Shown piece after piece: positions 45,468 through 55,830 of a DNA stretch of 64,000 nt (positions are counted from its first letter, which is position 1; every line of letters begins with the position of its first letter). The DNA is taken from assembly GCF_022321485.1 (NCBI RefSeq), contig NZ_JAKOGG010000001.1:248001-312000 (forward strand), in the 5' to 3' direction. Source of the DNA: Shewanella electrica. GTDB lineage: Bacteria > Pseudomonadota > Gammaproteobacteria > Enterobacterales > Shewanellaceae. A program made the position numbers and the translations under genes. The notes under the pieces are model-generated. The model made no database searches, was not told the origin of the DNA, and saw only the letters and a list, made by a program, of their open reading frames with translations.

Positions 45468-46345
45468 TAGTCATTACTACTTTCAGATTCATCCTGATCT
45501 GGGAGTTTAACCCGTAATTGCACTAAACGGCGAGTGTCGGCGCTAATCACTTTAAACTCATAGCCGCCAATGGTGATTTTTTCGTTGCGTTCCGGTAGGC
45601 GGCCAAAGGCGTGACTCACTAAACCACCAACGGTATCGAACTCATCATCGCTAAAGTTACAGCCAAAGTGTTCGTTAAAATCATCAATAGCAGTAAGCGC
45701 TTTGACCATAAATACTCGGCCACCGACTTTGCGAATATCGGGCTCGTTTTCGGTGTCATGATCAAACTCATCTTCAATCTCACCGACAATCTCTTCCAGA
45801 ATATCTTCAATGGTCACCAGACCCGATACACCACCGTATTCATCGACCACAATAGCCATATGGTAACGTTGGGAGCGAAACTCTTTCAGTAATACATCAA
45901 CCCGTTTGCTTTCTGGCACAACTACGGCTGGGCGGATCACCTGTTCCAGTGAAAATGGCTCGTCGCCATTGTTAAAGCCGTAAGGGATAAGATCTTTGGC
46001 CAGTAGGATGCCTTCAATATGGTCTTTATCTTCGTTCACTACCGGAAAACGAGAGTGTGCGGAAGAGATGACGGTGTTGAGGATTTCATCCACACCATCA
46101 GTATATTGAATAGCTACGATCTGCGAACGTGGGATCATGATATCCCGTACGCGTAAATCCGAGACTTCCAGAACACCTTTGATCATCTCGCTGGTGTCTT
46201 CGGTAATGAGGTCGCGCTGCTCTGCGTCTTGAATAACCTCTACCAGTTCTTCACGATTCTGGGGTTCGCCCTGAAACAACTGACTAACTTTGTCTAACCA
46301 GCCTTTCTTTTGGGCGTTCGTACTCGGGGGGATGTCGTCACTCAT
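45467..46345 (-). CDS. corC: CorC/YbeX CBS-domain protein
   Basis: A 292-residue cytoplasmic protein with two CBS domains (about 65-185: [15 protein letters not shown].. and [31 protein letters not shown]) and a C-terminal CorC_HlyC domain (about 205-285). Linked to magnesium/cobalt efflux and, in E. coli, to ribosome-related functions through its ybeY-ybeZ neighbours. AGGAAA precedes the ATG. Confidence 0.95.
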   Translation of the reverse strand: MSDDIPPSTNAQKKGWLDKVSQLFQGEPQNREELVEVIQDAEQRDLITEDTSEMIKGVLEVSDLRVRDIMIPRSQIVAIQYTDGVDEILNTVISSAHSRFPVVNEDKDHIEGILLAKDLIPYGFNNGDEPFSLEQVIRPAVVVPESKRVDVLLKEFRSQRYHMAIVVDEYGGVSGLVTIEDILEEIVGEIEDEFDHDTENEPDIRKVGGRVFMVKALTAIDDFNEHFGCNFSDDEFDTVGGLVSHAFGRLPERNEKITIGGYEFKVISADTRRLVQLRVKLPDQDESESSND

Positions 46346-46374
46346 AATGTTTCCTGTGTCTGACGGGCAGACAA

Positions 46375-46836
46375 CTATTGCTCCTTGTATGGGTCGGTAA
46401 AACCAAGACTTTCAATTAGTTGGGTCTCAATAGACTCCATCTCTTCAGCCTCGTCATCTTCAATATGATCATAACCTAGCAGATGCAGGCAACCATGCAC
46501 AACCATATGTGCCCAGTGGGCTTGTAATGGTTTCTGCTGCTCGGCAGCTTCACGCGCCACCACGGGCGCACAAATTACTAAATCACCCAGCAACGGCAGT
46601 TCTATTTCCGGTGGGGCTTCAAACGGAAAAGATAACACGTTAGTTGGCTTATCTTTACCGCGATAATCGTTATTTAACTGCTGACTTTCCGCTTCATCGA
46701 CAATGCGAATAGTCATTTCAGCGACTGGCATCGCGTTGCCAATGGCCAGCGTGGCCCATTGCTCAAAATCTGCCTGCGTGGGCAGATCTGGTGCTTCAAA
46801 AGCGATTTGCAAATCCAAATCGAGTTCAAGACTCAT
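46375..46836 (-). CDS. ybeY: Endoribonuclease YbeY
   Basis: Metal-dependent RNase of 153 residues involved in 16S rRNA 3'-end maturation and ribosome quality control. The zinc site [11 protein letters not shown] and the [15 protein letters not shown] motif are intact. Overlaps the ybeZ stop by 11 bases, indicating coupled translation. Confidence 0.97.
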   Translation of the reverse strand: MSLELDLDLQIAFEAPDLPTQADFEQWATLAIGNAMPVAEMTIRIVDEAESQQLNNDYRGKDKPTNVLSFPFEAPPEIELPLLGDLVICAPVVAREAAEQQKPLQAHWAHMVVHGCLHLLGYDHIEDDEAEEMESIETQLIESLGFTDPYKEQ

Positions 46837-47884
46837 GATGGTTAGTTTCCGTTACAGATTCACGTTGCTCACGGGCTCTTTCTTTGGCAGCTTTAGCGGC
46901 TTGCTCTAGTTGCTCGTGTTTTTCATAGGCTTCAACAATACGTGCCACCACGGGATGGCGTACCACGTCTTTCGATTGGAAGAAGTTAAAGCTGATTTCA
47001 TCTACTTCTGACAGCACTTCAATACAGTGGCGCAGGCCAGACTTGACATGTTTAGGTAAGTCGATCTGAGTGATGTCACCGGTAATCACCGCTTTTGAGT
47101 TAAAGCCGATACGGGTGAGGAACATTTTCATCTGTTCCACGGTGGTGTTTTGGCTTTCGTCCAAAATGATAAAGGCATCGTTGAGTGTCCGACCACGCAT
47201 GTAGGCCAGCGGGGCGATCTCGATCACACTTTTTTCAATCAGACGTTCAACTTTTTCAAAACCGAGCATCTCAAACAGCGCGTCGTACAGTGGCCGCAAG
47301 TACGGGTCGACTTTCTGACTTAAGTCCCCTGGCAAAAAGCCTAACTTTTCGCCCGCTTCAACCGCTGGACGGGTCAGCAAAATACGGCGCACTTCTTGGC
47401 GCTCTAACGCGTCTACCGCGGCGGCAACGGCCAAGTAAGTTTTACCCGTACCGGCTGGGCCGATACCAAAGCTAATATCGTGGCGTACAATGTTGCTCAC
47501 GTATTGCGTCTGATTTGGGTTACGCGGCTTAATCACCCCTTTACGGGTTTTGATGAAGTGCTCTTTTGGCTGTTCGCTGTCGGCATCAGCTTCCAGTGAC
47601 ACGGTTTCCTGAATGGCGATATGCACTTGCTCAGGATCTAAATCTGGCAGATTGCCTTTTACTGGCGCGGTTTCAACATAAAGCGTTTTCAGCAGTTGAG
47701 TGGCTGATAAACACCCTTGCGGTTGACCCACGATGCGAAAATGGTTGTTACGGTAGCTGATCTCCACGCCAATACGACGTTCGATCTGTTTGATGTTATC
47801 GTCAAAAGGACCACAGAGAGAGGCCAGGCGGCGGGTGTCTGCCGGTTCCAGATAGAGGTCCATCGCAGTCAGTTTGTTGGACAA
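46826..47884 (-). CDS. ybeZ: PhoH-like ATPase YbeZ
   Basis: PhoH-family ATPase of 352 residues working with YbeY. It has an N-terminal KH-like region and an ATPase domain with Walker [19 protein letters not shown] and Walker [12 protein letters not shown]. The frame opens at a GTG (47896), but TTG at 47884 has GGAG seven bases upstream and gives (M)[31 protein letters not shown]; an ATG at 47863 is a third option. Confidence 0.94.
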   Translation of the reverse strand: MSNKLTAMDLYLEPADTRRLASLCGPFDDNIKQIERRIGVEISYRNNHFRIVGQPQGCLSATQLLKTLYVETAPVKGNLPDLDPEQVHIAIQETVSLEADADSEQPKEHFIKTRKGVIKPRNPNQTQYVSNIVRHDISFGIGPAGTGKTYLAVAAAVDALERQEVRRILLTRPAVEAGEKLGFLPGDLSQKVDPYLRPLYDALFEMLGFEKVERLIEKSVIEIAPLAYMRGRTLNDAFIILDESQNTTVEQMKMFLTRIGFNSKAVITGDITQIDLPKHVKSGLRHCIEVLSEVDEISFNFFQSKDVVRHPVVARIVEAYEKHEQLEQAAKAAKERAREQRESVTETNHHES

Positions 47885-47970
47885 AAATAACTCCACTTAT
47901 TACTTACAACGTAAAAGTTCAGTTTACGAGCCTGTCGCTGGAAATGCTAATGGAAAATCAAGCGACCTTA

Positions 47971-47999
47971 AACGAGAAAGGCGACTTACGCCGCCTTTC
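47971..47999 (-). terminator. Hairpin after miaB
   Basis: Stem GAAAGGCG/CGCCTTTC with an 8-base loop and a modest T-rich tail on the minus strand, between miaB and ybeZ. It may only partly separate miaB from the downstream genes. Confidence 0.55.
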
Positions 48000-48008
48000 G
48001 TTGCTGTC

Positions 48009-49433
48009 TTATGGCGTGTAAGTGCCCACGCCTAAGGTATCTTCTTTCTGATGTTTGGCAACAATGTCGACCGGACGCAGGCTTTTACGCAGGTCCATCT
48101 CATCTTCGCCACGGACAAATTTGCCACGCAGTGAGTTGGTGTAGACATCCATAATCTCAACATCGACAAACTTGCCGATGTGATGCGGTTGGCCTTCAAA
48201 GTTCACTACGCGGTTGTTTTCGGTACGGCCACGCAGTTCCATTGGGTTTTTCACCGATGGGCCTTCCACCAGAATGCGTTGCACGGTGCCGAGCATTTGG
48301 CGGCTGTAACGCATCGCTTGGTGCGTAATGGTGTCTTGCAGGCGCGCCAAGCGCTGCTTTTTCTCTTCCAAGTCGACATCATCTGGCAGATCTGCCGCTG
48401 GCGTGCCCGGACGCGCGCTATAGATAAAGCTAAAGCTATGGTCGAAGTTAACCTCTTCAATCAGCTTCATGGTGTCTTCAAAGTCTTGCGCGGTCTCACC
48501 CGGGAAGCCAACGATGAAGTCAGAGCTGATTTGAATGTCAGGGCGTGCTTTACGCAGACGACGAATAATCGATTTGTATTCAATTGCCATGTGACCACGT
48601 TTCATCTGGGTCAGAATGCGGTCTGAACCTGATTGCACCGGCAAGTGCAGGAAGCTCACCAACTCAGGGGTGTCTTCATACACATCAATGATGTCTTGAG
48701 TGAATTCAATCGGGTGGCTGGTGGTGAAACGCAGACGGTCGATGCCATCAATAGTGGCGATAAAACGCAGCAATTCGGCAAAGCTACAGATCTCGCCATC
48801 GTGTTTCGCACCACGGTAAGCGTTCACGTTTTGGCCGAGTAGGTTAACTTCACGCACGCCTTGTTCAGCCAGTTGCGCCACTTCCAAAATCACGTCATCT
48901 AACGGACGGCTTACTTCTTCACCGCGGGTGTATGGCACCACGCAGAAAGAGCAGTATTTGCTGCAACCTTCCATGATGGAAACGAACGCGGTTGGGCCTT
49001 CGGCGCGTGGTTCAGGCAGACGGTCAAACTTCTCAATCTCTGGGAAGCTCACGTCGATAACGGCTTTATTACCGCCTTGCACTTGATTGATCATCTCTGG
49101 CAGACGGTGCAAGGTTTGTGGACCAAACACGATATCTACGCATTGGGCACGGTCTTTAATTGCTTTACCTTCTTGCGAAGCTACGCAACCGCCCACGCCG
49201 ATGATCAGATCGGGATTCTTGTCTTTCAGGTTTTTCCAGCGACCAAGCTGATGAAAAACTTTTTCCTGAGCCTTTTCACGAATCGAGCAGGTATTAAGCA
49301 ACAGAACGTCAGCCTCTTCCGCATCTTCGGTCAGACTATAGCCCTGAAATTCGTTTAACAGGTCGGCCATCTTTGCTGAGTCATACTCATTCATCTGACA
49401 GCCCCAGGTTTTGATATGGAGTTTCTTGCTCAT
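48009..49433 (-). CDS. miaB: tRNA-2-methylthio-N6-isopentenyladenosine-37 synthase
   Basis: Radical-SAM methylthiotransferase of 474 residues modifying A37 of tRNAs that read UNN codons. N-terminal UPF0004 domain with three cluster cysteines ([25 protein letters not shown]), radical-SAM CxxxCxxC in CSKYCSFC, and a C-terminal TRAM domain. Heads the minus-strand miaB-ybeZ-ybeY-corC-lnt series and diverges from ubiF, the same arrangement as in E. coli. Confidence 0.97.
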   Translation of the reverse strand: MSKKLHIKTWGCQMNEYDSAKMADLLNEFQGYSLTEDAEEADVLLLNTCSIREKAQEKVFHQLGRWKNLKDKNPDLIIGVGGCVASQEGKAIKDRAQCVDIVFGPQTLHRLPEMINQVQGGNKAVIDVSFPEIEKFDRLPEPRAEGPTAFVSIMEGCSKYCSFCVVPYTRGEEVSRPLDDVILEVAQLAEQGVREVNLLGQNVNAYRGAKHDGEICSFAELLRFIATIDGIDRLRFTTSHPIEFTQDIIDVYEDTPELVSFLHLPVQSGSDRILTQMKRGHMAIEYKSIIRRLRKARPDIQISSDFIVGFPGETAQDFEDTMKLIEEVNFDHSFSFIYSARPGTPAADLPDDVDLEEKKQRLARLQDTITHQAMRYSRQMLGTVQRILVEGPSVKNPMELRGRTENNRVVNFEGQPHHIGKFVDVEIMDVYTNSLRGKFVRGEDEMDLRKSLRPVDIVAKHQKEDTLGVGTYTP

Positions 49434-49784
49434 CAGTTTTGCCGTGCTCTCTCGTACCGCTGGGAAAAATAGCGCGCTATTTTACCTGTGATGGCGCCAG
49501 CATGCCAATAGTCCGTGCAGGATCTGGCTAAAATAACCGAAAAGCAGTTGCGAGTTAAGCGTTGCGAGTCGCGAGCTGCTCGAATCTCTCGCTGACGTTT
49601 TCTCAAATATTGATTTGCGGCATAATAGCGCCAACCCGCGTAAGTTATAGTAATGACTTCCTTTTCGGTCTGTTCGCTGTGCGCCAGTACAGCCAGTAGC
49701 AGCACAGCATTAAGCTGTAGACAATATCAATGAAGCATGAGCCGCAACCACACAGGTGATGAGCGCTTCTGCAGGAACGAGAAC
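49434..49784. other. Divergent miaB-ubiF intergenic region
   Basis: A 351-bp gap containing the promoters of miaB and ubiF. An open frame on the minus strand here (49433-49705) has no family features or ribosome site. Several short GCGAG/CTCGC repeats lie at about 49550-49600. No RNA gene was recognised. Confidence 0.5.
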
Positions 49785-50975
49785 GTGACAAAACAACATA
49801 TCCAACACGACGTAGTCATCATAGGTGGTGGCATGGTGGGCGCAGCCGCAGCATTGGGCTTAGCGCAATTGGGACTGTCCGTGGCAGTGGTGGAACATCG
49901 TCAACCGCAGGCGTACGATGCGGCGCAACCGCTGGATGTGCGCGTATCGGCTATCAGCGTGGCTTCCGAAAATCTGTTAGCCCGTTTGGGCGCGTTGGAT
50001 GCCCTGTGGCAGATGCGTAGCGTGCCGTATCGCGGCTTAGAAACCTGGGAAATGGACGGTTGTATTACCCAGTTTCACGCTTCACAGTTAAAAATGTCGC
50101 ACCTCGGTCATATTGTCGAAAACCGTTTAGTGCAGTTGGCCTTGTGGCAGCAGTTTACCGCGCACGACAACATCCACTTATATTGCCCAGCCAAAGTCAG
50201 CCGTCTAGTACGGGCTAGCAGCGGTATTGAAGTGAGTTTAGATGACGGTCAGGTGTTGGACGCACATCTGTTAGTGGGGGCCGATGGTGCCAACTCTATG
50301 GTGCGCCAATGGGCGGGCATTGGTGTTACTGGCTGGGATTATCGCCAGTCATGCATGTTGATCAACATCGCCACCGAGGGCGCCGAGCAAGATGTCACTT
50401 GGCAACAATTTACCCCCAATGGCCCACGTTCGTTACTGCCATTGCCGGGCAATAACGCCTCATTGGTTTGGTACGACCAAGCTGCACGTATCAATGCCTT
50501 GTCGCAGTTTAACAATAAACAGTTAAAGCAAGAGATTGATAAACACTTCCCTGAGCGGCTCGATCGCCGTTTTGAGGTGGTCAGCAAAGGCAGTTTCCCG
50601 CTGACCCGTCGCCACGCCAATCGCTACTTTAAAGATCATCTGGTGCTGCTTGGCGATGCCGCCCACACCATTAACCCGCTGGCGGGGCAGGGCGTTAACT
50701 TAGGTTTTAAAGATGTCGAAGCGCTGATTGATTCAGTAGCGAGTGCCCTCAAAGCCGATGCGCCAACGTGGTGGCAAACCAGCACCTTAGAGCAGTACCA
50801 ACGCAGCCGCTGGTTTGATAATCAGTTGATGATGACCGGCATGGATCTGTTCTACGCAGGCTTTAGCAACGACTTACTGCCGCTCAAGCTCGCGCGTAAT
50901 GTTGGGCTAAAACTGGCGAATTTTAATAATCCGGTCAAACAAAAAGTGCTGAAATACGCCTTAGGCCTCTCCTAG
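49785..50975 (+). CDS. ubiF: Ubiquinone biosynthesis FAD monooxygenase UbiF-like
   Basis: Flavin hydroxylase of 396 residues in the UbiF/UbiH/UbiI family; position next to miaB points to UbiF, which hydroxylates the demethoxy-quinone ring. FAD motifs: VVIIGGGMVGAAAALGLA, HIVENRLVQLAL, LLVGADGANS and GDAAHTINPLAGQGVNLGFKD. The GTG at 49785 has AGGA eight bases upstream; an in-frame ATG at 49737 lacks one. Assignment within the three paralogues rests on synteny. Followed by a terminator. Confidence 0.9.
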   Translation: MTKQHIQHDVVIIGGGMVGAAAALGLAQLGLSVAVVEHRQPQAYDAAQPLDVRVSAISVASENLLARLGALDALWQMRSVPYRGLETWEMDGCITQFHASQLKMSHLGHIVENRLVQLALWQQFTAHDNIHLYCPAKVSRLVRASSGIEVSLDDGQVLDAHLLVGADGANSMVRQWAGIGVTGWDYRQSCMLINIATEGAEQDVTWQQFTPNGPRSLLPLPGNNASLVWYDQAARINALSQFNNKQLKQEIDKHFPERLDRRFEVVSKGSFPLTRRHANRYFKDHLVLLGDAAHTINPLAGQGVNLGFKDVEALIDSVASALKADAPTWWQTSTLEQYQRSRWFDNQLMMTGMDLFYAGFSNDLLPLKLARNVGLKLANFNNPVKQKVLKYALGLS

Positions 50976-51016
50976 CCGCCAACGCGCCGATTTGTTGTTC
51001 TTTTGATTAGAGTGCT

Positions 51017-51047
51017 AAAATGCCGCGTTTTCAGTTCGCGGCATTTT
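51017..51047 (+). terminator. Rho-independent terminator after ubiF
   Basis: Stem AAAATGCCGCG/CGCGGCATTTT with a 9-base loop, between ubiF and pth. Confidence 0.85.
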
Positions 51048-51095
51048 GGTTTATGGCCGAATGCCAAATAGTCCTAGCAGTGACGATAGAATTTC

Positions 51096-51683
51096 ATGAC
51101 AGATATAAAGCTGATTGTTGGATTAGGAAATCCTGGTGCCGAATATGAACGGACCCGCCATAATGCTGGTGCTTGGTATGTTGAGCAACTAGCGCGTCAA
51201 TATGGCGCAACCTTGGTGCCCGACAGCAAATACTTTGGCTTAACTGCGCGGTTAACGGTAAAAGGGCGCGATGTGCGTTTACTGATACCCACCACGTTTA
51301 TGAATTTAAGTGGTAAAGCGGTTGCCGCTTTAGCTAACTTTTTTAGAATCGAGCCACAGCAGATTTTGGTCGCCCATGATGAATTAGACATGCCTCCGGG
51401 CGTGGCTAAATTTAAGTTGGGTGGAGGCCATGGCGGCCACAATGGCTTGAAAGATATCATCGCCAAAATGGGCAATAACAAAGATTTTTATCGTTTGCGG
51501 ATTGGTATTGGTCATCCCGGCGATAAAAACTTAGTCAGCGGTTTTGTGTTGGGTAAAGCGCCACAGTCTGAGCAACAACTGCTGGATGCCACCATTGATG
51601 AAGCGGTGCGCGCTACCGATATTCTGCTTACAGATGATTTAACCAAAGCCATGAATCGCCTGCACGCGTTCAAGGCGCAGTAA
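51096..51683 (+). CDS. pth: Peptidyl-tRNA hydrolase
   Basis: Recycles peptidyl-tRNA dropped from ribosomes. 195 residues with [23 protein letters not shown] (catalytic His in TRHNAG), FMNLSGKAV, and [24 protein letters not shown]. Sixty bases before ychF, the usual neighbour. Confidence 0.97.
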   Translation: MTDIKLIVGLGNPGAEYERTRHNAGAWYVEQLARQYGATLVPDSKYFGLTARLTVKGRDVRLLIPTTFMNLSGKAVAALANFFRIEPQQILVAHDELDMPPGVAKFKLGGGHGGHNGLKDIIAKMGNNKDFYRLRIGIGHPGDKNLVSGFVLGKAPQSEQQLLDATIDEAVRATDILLTDDLTKAMNRLHAFKAQ

Positions 51684-51742
51684 TTTTACAACGATTTTAT
51701 AGCCGGTTATCCGCCGGAATTTGATTGAAAAAGGGTATTAAC

Positions 51743-52834
51743 ATGGGTTTTAAATGCGGCATCGTGGGTTTGCCAAACGTCGGTAAATCGACTCTGTTCA
51801 ACGCGTTAACTAAAGCTGGCATTGAAGCGGCCAACTTTCCTTTCTGTACGATTGAGCCAAACACCGGCGTGGTACCCGTACCAGATCCACGTTTGGATGT
51901 ATTAGCTGCAATTGTAAACCCAGAACGTGTGTTGCCAACCACCATGGAGTTTGTCGACATTGCAGGTTTGGTTGCTGGCGCATCAAAAGGTGAAGGCTTA
52001 GGTAACAAATTCCTCGCTAACATCCGCGAAACTGACGCTATCGGTCACGTGGTGCGTTGCTTTGAGAACGACAACATCGTGCACGTGGCTAACAAAGTTA
52101 ACCCAGCATCAGATATTGAAGTCATCAACACTGAATTGGCATTGGCTGACTTAGACAGCTGCGAACGCGCTATCACTCGTCAGCAAAAACGCGCCAAAGG
52201 TGGTGATAAAGACGCTAAGTTTGAAGTCGAAGTATTGGAAAAATTGAAACCCGTACTCGATGAAGGCCACATGCTGCGTACGCTTGAGTTAACCAAAGAA
52301 GAGCTGGAAGCCGTGGCTTACCTGAACTTCTTGACTCTGAAGCCAACGATGTACATTGCTAACGTGTCTGAAGATGGTTTTGAAAATAACCCACACTTAG
52401 ATACCGTACGCGCCATCGCGGCCAAAGAAAATGCGGTAGTGGTACCGGTTTGTGCGGCAATTGAATCAGAGCTGGCTGAGATGGATGCCGAAGAGCGTGA
52501 TGAGTTCATGGCTGACCTTGGCTTAGAAGAGCCAGGCCTTGACCGCGTGATCCGCGCGGGTTACGAACTGTTGAACCTGCAAACTTACTTTACCGCGGGT
52601 GTAAAAGAAGTGCGTGCTTGGACTGTGCCTGTTGGTGCTAGCGCGCCACAAGCAGCGGGTAAGATCCACACTGACTTTGAACGCGGCTTTATTCGTGCGC
52701 AAGTAATGTCTTATGACGACTTTGTGCAATTTAAAGGTGAGAACGGCGCGAAAGAAGCAGGTAAGTTACGCGTAGAAGGCAAAACTTACATCGTTAAAGA
52801 TGGCGATGTGATGCACTTCCTCTTTAACGTTTAA
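51743..52834 (+). CDS. ychF: Redox-regulated ATPase YchF (OLA1 family)
   Basis: Obg-like P-loop ATPase of 363 residues, exactly the E. coli length, that associates with ribosomes and affects stress responses. G1 [15 protein letters not shown]3-like [17 protein letters not shown], and the C-terminal TGS-like domain ([11 protein letters not shown] to FLFNV). The ATG at 51743 with AAGGG upstream is used; a TTG six codons earlier is unlikely. Confidence 0.97.
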   Translation: MGFKCGIVGLPNVGKSTLFNALTKAGIEAANFPFCTIEPNTGVVPVPDPRLDVLAAIVNPERVLPTTMEFVDIAGLVAGASKGEGLGNKFLANIRETDAIGHVVRCFENDNIVHVANKVNPASDIEVINTELALADLDSCERAITRQQKRAKGGDKDAKFEVEVLEKLKPVLDEGHMLRTLELTKEELEAVAYLNFLTLKPTMYIANVSEDGFENNPHLDTVRAIAAKENAVVVPVCAAIESELAEMDAEERDEFMADLGLEEPGLDRVIRAGYELLNLQTYFTAGVKEVRAWTVPVGASAPQAAGKIHTDFERGFIRAQVMSYDDFVQFKGENGAKEAGKLRVEGKTYIVKDGDVMHFLFNV

Positions 52835-52836
52835 TC

Positions 52837-52879
52837 AGCTAAATTGTTCGTCAGCAGCAGAAATGCTGCTGATTTAGCT
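52837..52879 (+). terminator. Nested hairpin after ychF
   Basis: Inner stem TCAGCAGCA/TGCTGCTGA around GAAA, enclosed by an outer AGCTAAAT/ATTTAGCT pair. There is no good T run, so it may be a weak terminator or an RNA-processing structure ahead of the tRNA operon. Confidence 0.5.
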
Positions 52880-52959
52880 TATAATTGTGTACTGGCTGCC
52901 CAGTTTGGTGACAATATAAGCGAACGGCTTAAAAGCGGGAATTAACACGAAAAAAGCTG

Positions 52960-52988
52960 TTGACCTGTTTGGACCGAATAAGCATAAT
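52960..52988 (+). promoter_or_regulatory. Sigma-70 promoter of the tRNA operon
   Basis: -35 TTGACC and -10 CATAAT with a 17-bp spacer, followed by the GC-rich discriminator ACGCCCCG, a pattern typical of stringently controlled stable-RNA promoters. The first tRNA begins 40 bases downstream. Confidence 0.75.
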
Positions 52989-53028
52989 ACGCCCCGTTCT
53001 CTCGGGAGAGAGGGCAGAAAGTTGTAGC

Positions 53029-53105
53029 GGCTATGTAGCTCAGTTGGTTAGAGCACAGCACTCATAATGCTGGGGTCACAGGTTCAAATCCCGTCATAGC
53101 CACCA
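53029..53105 (+). tRNA. metT: tRNA-Met(CAU), elongator type
   Basis: Acceptor GGCTATG/CATAGCC, anticodon stem CAGCA/TGCTG around loop CTCATAA (anticodon CAT at 53063-53065), T loop GGTTCAAATCC, encoded CCA. The G1-C72 pair marks it as an elongator, not initiator. First gene of a seven-tRNA operon. Confidence 0.97.
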
Positions 53106-53132
53106 TCCTTTTAGGATGCATCATTCCGAAAT

Positions 53133-53217
<85 letters not shown>

Positions 53218-53252
53218 TTTTCGCGAATGATGAAGTATAACTTTTAAGTTGG

Positions 53253-53327
53253 TGGGGTATCGCCAAGCGGTAAGGCACCGGTTTTTGATACCGGCATACC
53301 CTGGTTCGAATCCAGGTACCCCAGCCA
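53253..53327 (+). tRNA. glnU: tRNA-Gln(UUG), copy 1
   Basis: Acceptor TGGGGTA/TACCCCA, anticodon stem CCGGT/ACCGG around TTTTGAT (anticodon TTG at 53285-53287), encoded CCA. Identical to the copies at 53352 and 53662. Confidence 0.97.
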
Positions 53328-53351
53328 TTTTCTCCCAGCACAAATCACAGG

Positions 53352-53426
53352 TGGGGTATCGCCAAGCGGTAAGGCACCGGTTTTTGATACCGGCATACCC
53401 TGGTTCGAATCCAGGTACCCCAGCCA
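53352..53426 (+). tRNA. glnW: tRNA-Gln(UUG), copy 2
   Basis: Same 75-base sequence as the copy at 53253, anticodon TTG, encoded CCA, 24 bases after it. Confidence 0.97.
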
Positions 53427-53441
53427 TTTGTGACCTTTTGT

Positions 53442-53518
53442 GGCTATGTAGCTCAGTTGGTTAGAGCACAGCACTCATAATGCTGGGGTCGCAGGTTCAA
53501 ATCCCGCCATAGCCACCA
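53442..53518 (+). tRNA. metU: tRNA-Met(CAU), second elongator copy
   Basis: Same as the tRNA at 53029 except for two bases in the T stem region (GCAGG..CCCGC instead of ACAGG..CCCGT). Anticodon CAT, encoded CCA. Confidence 0.97.
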
Positions 53519-53556
53519 TCAAACAGCACCAAGTGTTAGGTGATGCTGTCCACGGA

Positions 53557-53630
53557 TGGGGTATCGCCAAGCGGTAAGGCTCCGGATTCTGATTCCGGCA
53601 TCCCAGGTTCGAATCCTGGTACCCCAGCCA
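53557..53630 (+). tRNA. glnV: tRNA-Gln(CUG)
   Basis: Anticodon stem CCGGA/TCCGG around TTCTGAT (anticodon CTG); acceptor TGGGGTA/TACCCCA, T stem CCAGG/CCTGG, encoded CCA. Its variable loop is one base shorter than in the UUG copies. Confidence 0.97.
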
Positions 53631-53661
53631 ATCTCCGCTCGACAATATGTAAATCCTCAGG

Positions 53662-53736
53662 TGGGGTATCGCCAAGCGGTAAGGCACCGGTTTTTGATAC
53701 CGGCATACCCTGGTTCGAATCCAGGTACCCCAGCCA
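53662..53736 (+). tRNA. tRNA-Gln(UUG), copy 3
   Basis: Identical to the copies at 53253 and 53352, anticodon TTG. In the E. coli operon the last gene (glnX) reads CAG, so this position differs. A T-rich stretch follows without an obvious hairpin. Confidence 0.97.
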
Positions 53737-54108
53737 TTTCTCTTCTTGTTTTATCTTCCCATTTCAAATTAGTTAGATTTATTGCGCTTGGTAGCGTGGT
53801 CTTCGCGTTGCTGTCGTTTGCACCACGGTGATGGCACTCATTATTGTTGCTTACGCGATTCGTTGCTTTTGCTTGTTTCTCTGAGTCTCCTCATCACCTG
53901 TATCTGCTGGGAATGTCTGGCGTCGTGCTGATTGTTGAAGCGTTGTCGGTTCGCCTCTGTCGTTTATGCCTGTCCTCAGTTGGGCTGTTTGCTTTCTGTT
54001 CAGTGTGGCGTCTTGGCGATAAAGATGATAAGTTCGTTCTAATACAGTCAGTTAACTATTATGCTGATTGCGATAGTTGAGCATGCAACAATCAAGGACG
54101 TTGGCAAC
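53737..54108. other. Gap between the tRNA operon and the VOC gene
   Basis: A 372-bp stretch. A T-rich tail follows the last tRNA. An open frame at 53844-54080 has no ribosome site or family features and looks chance. AAGGA at the end of the gap serves the VOC gene. No attachment-site duplication of a tRNA 3' end was seen. Confidence 0.5.
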
Positions 54109-54486
54109 ATGCATAAAAGCAAATTAGCTGGATTCATCATCGATTGTCATACCGCGGATTTACGTTCAGCCTCGCTATTCTGGAGCGAAGCGCTGGGTAT
54201 GCCAACCCACTCGGCAACATCGGCAGGCAATCAATATGTGCAGCTGTTAGACCCCAATAGTCAGCTCCATATCGAAGTGCAGCAAGTTGATCACCCTAGT
54301 CGCGTCCATCTTGATATTGAGACCAACGATATTGCCGCTGAAGTTAAGCGTCTTGAACGTCTCGGTGCCAAGGTTATTAAGCTGTTAAAAACGTGGTGCG
54401 TGATGAAAGCGCCGACGGGGCAAAGGTTCTGTGTGGTCAATAACAGTTCCCCAAACTTTGAACAACAAGCGACCGCGTGGGATTAA
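54109..54486 (+). CDS. VOC (glyoxalase/bleomycin-resistance) superfamily protein
   Basis: A 125-residue single-domain VOC protein: LAGFIIDCHTADLRSASLFWSEALGMPT, YVQLLDPNSQLHIEVQQV, VHLDIETNDIAAEVKRLERLGAKVI and a final MKAPTGQRFCVVN. The His and Glu positions typical of the metal site are partly present (HIEVQ, RVHLDIE). The ATG at 54109 is chosen because the domain starts right after it and AAGGA is upstream; the frame extends to 54061. Substrate unknown. First gene of the accessory segment. Confidence 0.85.
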   Translation: MHKSKLAGFIIDCHTADLRSASLFWSEALGMPTHSATSAGNQYVQLLDPNSQLHIEVQQVDHPSRVHLDIETNDIAAEVKRLERLGAKVIKLLKTWCVMKAPTGQRFCVVNNSSPNFEQQATAWD

Positions 54487-54576
54487 TCAGGCGCGATTCT
54501 GTTAAACGGGTACATTTACAGCTGCAACCAATCTCAATGGTTGGTGAGTGGCTATCACATGAGAAAAGGAGGTTTT

Positions 54577-54885
54577 ATGGTGGATGAACTGATCAAGTCA
54601 TCACTCGCTACGGTACAAATGGGCGTAGCAAAAGCAGACGGCAAGCTGACTTTAACCACAACAGCACTGAGTTTTGTGCCGTTTAACGCGCAACTTGGCC
54701 TTGGTCCTTATCATTTCCAACGTGATGCCATTATCTCGGTGGAACCGGCGGTTGGTAAGGGCGGGGGGATATTGCCGCTCACTACTGATGCGATTCGTAT
54801 CACCTTATCTGATGCATCAACTTACGAGTTTATCATTGCCATGCCTGCGCAATGGTTGGCCGCATTTGGGACGCTTGCCAGCTAA
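54577..54885 (+). CDS. Small PH/GRAM-like domain protein
   Basis: A 102-residue protein, mostly beta: GKLTLTTTALSFVPF, QRDAIISVEPA, TDAIRITLSDASTYEFIIAM, then PAQWLAAFGTLA. The strand pattern, with a final helix containing W, resembles bacterial PH/GRAM-like domains. The start is fixed by a strong AAAGGAGG four bases before the ATG. Function unknown; such domains often bind lipids or proteins at membranes. Confidence 0.75.
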   Translation: MVDELIKSSLATVQMGVAKADGKLTLTTTALSFVPFNAQLGLGPYHFQRDAIISVEPAVGKGGGILPLTTDAIRITLSDASTYEFIIAMPAQWLAAFGTLAS

Positions 54886-54955
54886 TCAAAGGCGCTGTTG
54901 GAGCGAGTTTGTTATGCAATTGTCCGTATGGGCACCATGAGTTAAAGAGGATTAG

Positions 54956-55792
54956 ATGGGATTTAAGTCTCTACGTTTAAAAAGAAGTAATGTGTTTTAC
55001 CCTACCTACGGCAGCAGTCGTAATCTGGCCGGCTTGCTGCGCAGCATTACCTTAGATGATGAAAAACTTGAAGATATCCTTGAGATTGAAGAACAAGCGC
55101 ATCGGAACCATGAGCAAGGTGTTGAGGCGGAAGACTTGGAGCTGTTGCTGAAGCAAGCAAAAAAGGAAGTCGCGATCAGCGCCCAAGATATCGAGCGGAT
55201 CTATGTGCAGATCCTGCGCGGCGGCCGCGTACCGAAAAAATTAGCTAAAGCTGATTACCCGTTACTCATGTCGGCATTTCAACAACTACTGCCTGAACTT
55301 AGGGATGGCGCAAGCATCCATCAAGCCTATTTTAATCGCTATCAAGCCTTGGTGTTGTTTGGTGAGGCGCCGCATCACGCCTTAAGCGAACCATTGCCTC
55401 AGGACTATGACGCTTACCAGACATATCTCAAGGCTTGGGCGCAAGTGAACAAATATAGCCACATGGGCGGCATGGCGGCTAAGGTCGATAAATTTAGACC
55501 GTTCGCTGATGATTCAACAGTGATTCACCGCTTTCAGCAAGTGCTTTATTGCACCAACTTCCAACATTCAACCGTGACCCAACTGAAGTATTACAGCGTG
55601 TCGCAACTCTATTTTTGGGGCATGTTGTTAACGCTGCTATTAAATAAAGAGGTGCGTTTTACGGTGCTTGATCAATTGTTCTCGTTAGTTGATACCGTGC
55701 CGCTTTTTGATGAGCACATAGCGCATTTGGATTACTTTATTGAAGCGGTTGGTGATGCAGAATTGTCAGCCTACTACCAAGCGAAGAAATAG
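54956..55792 (+). CDS. Unrecognised 278-residue protein
   Basis: No family recognised. It begins MGFKSLRLKRSNVFYPTYGSSRNLAGLLRS, followed by a highly charged helical stretch (DDEKLEDILEIEEQAHRNHEQ.., about 35-80), a second helical region with PKKLAKADYPLLMSAFQQLLPEL, and a hydrophobic helix QLYFWGMLLTLLLN near 220. No signal peptide; probably cytoplasmic or membrane-associated. AGAGG precedes the ATG. It lies 70 bases after the PH-like gene and 38 bases before a membrane-protein gene, so the three may be one unit. Confidence 0.75.
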   Translation: MGFKSLRLKRSNVFYPTYGSSRNLAGLLRSITLDDEKLEDILEIEEQAHRNHEQGVEAEDLELLLKQAKKEVAISAQDIERIYVQILRGGRVPKKLAKADYPLLMSAFQQLLPELRDGASIHQAYFNRYQALVLFGEAPHHALSEPLPQDYDAYQTYLKAWAQVNKYSHMGGMAAKVDKFRPFADDSTVIHRFQQVLYCTNFQHSTVTQLKYYSVSQLYFWGMLLTLLLNKEVRFTVLDQLFSLVDTVPLFDEHIAHLDYFIEAVGDAELSAYYQAKK

Positions 55793-55830
55793 CCGTTGCG
55801 AAAGCAAGCTTATCTCAAGGAGGAGGTCAC

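Noticed and set aside
49433-49705. 90-codon minus-strand frame upstream of miaB
   Set aside because: No ribosome site, low-complexity composition, and it occupies the divergent promoter region.
53844-54080. 78-codon plus-strand frame after the tRNA operon
   Set aside because: No ribosome site and no recognisable pattern; the Cys/Leu/Ser-rich content looks like chance.
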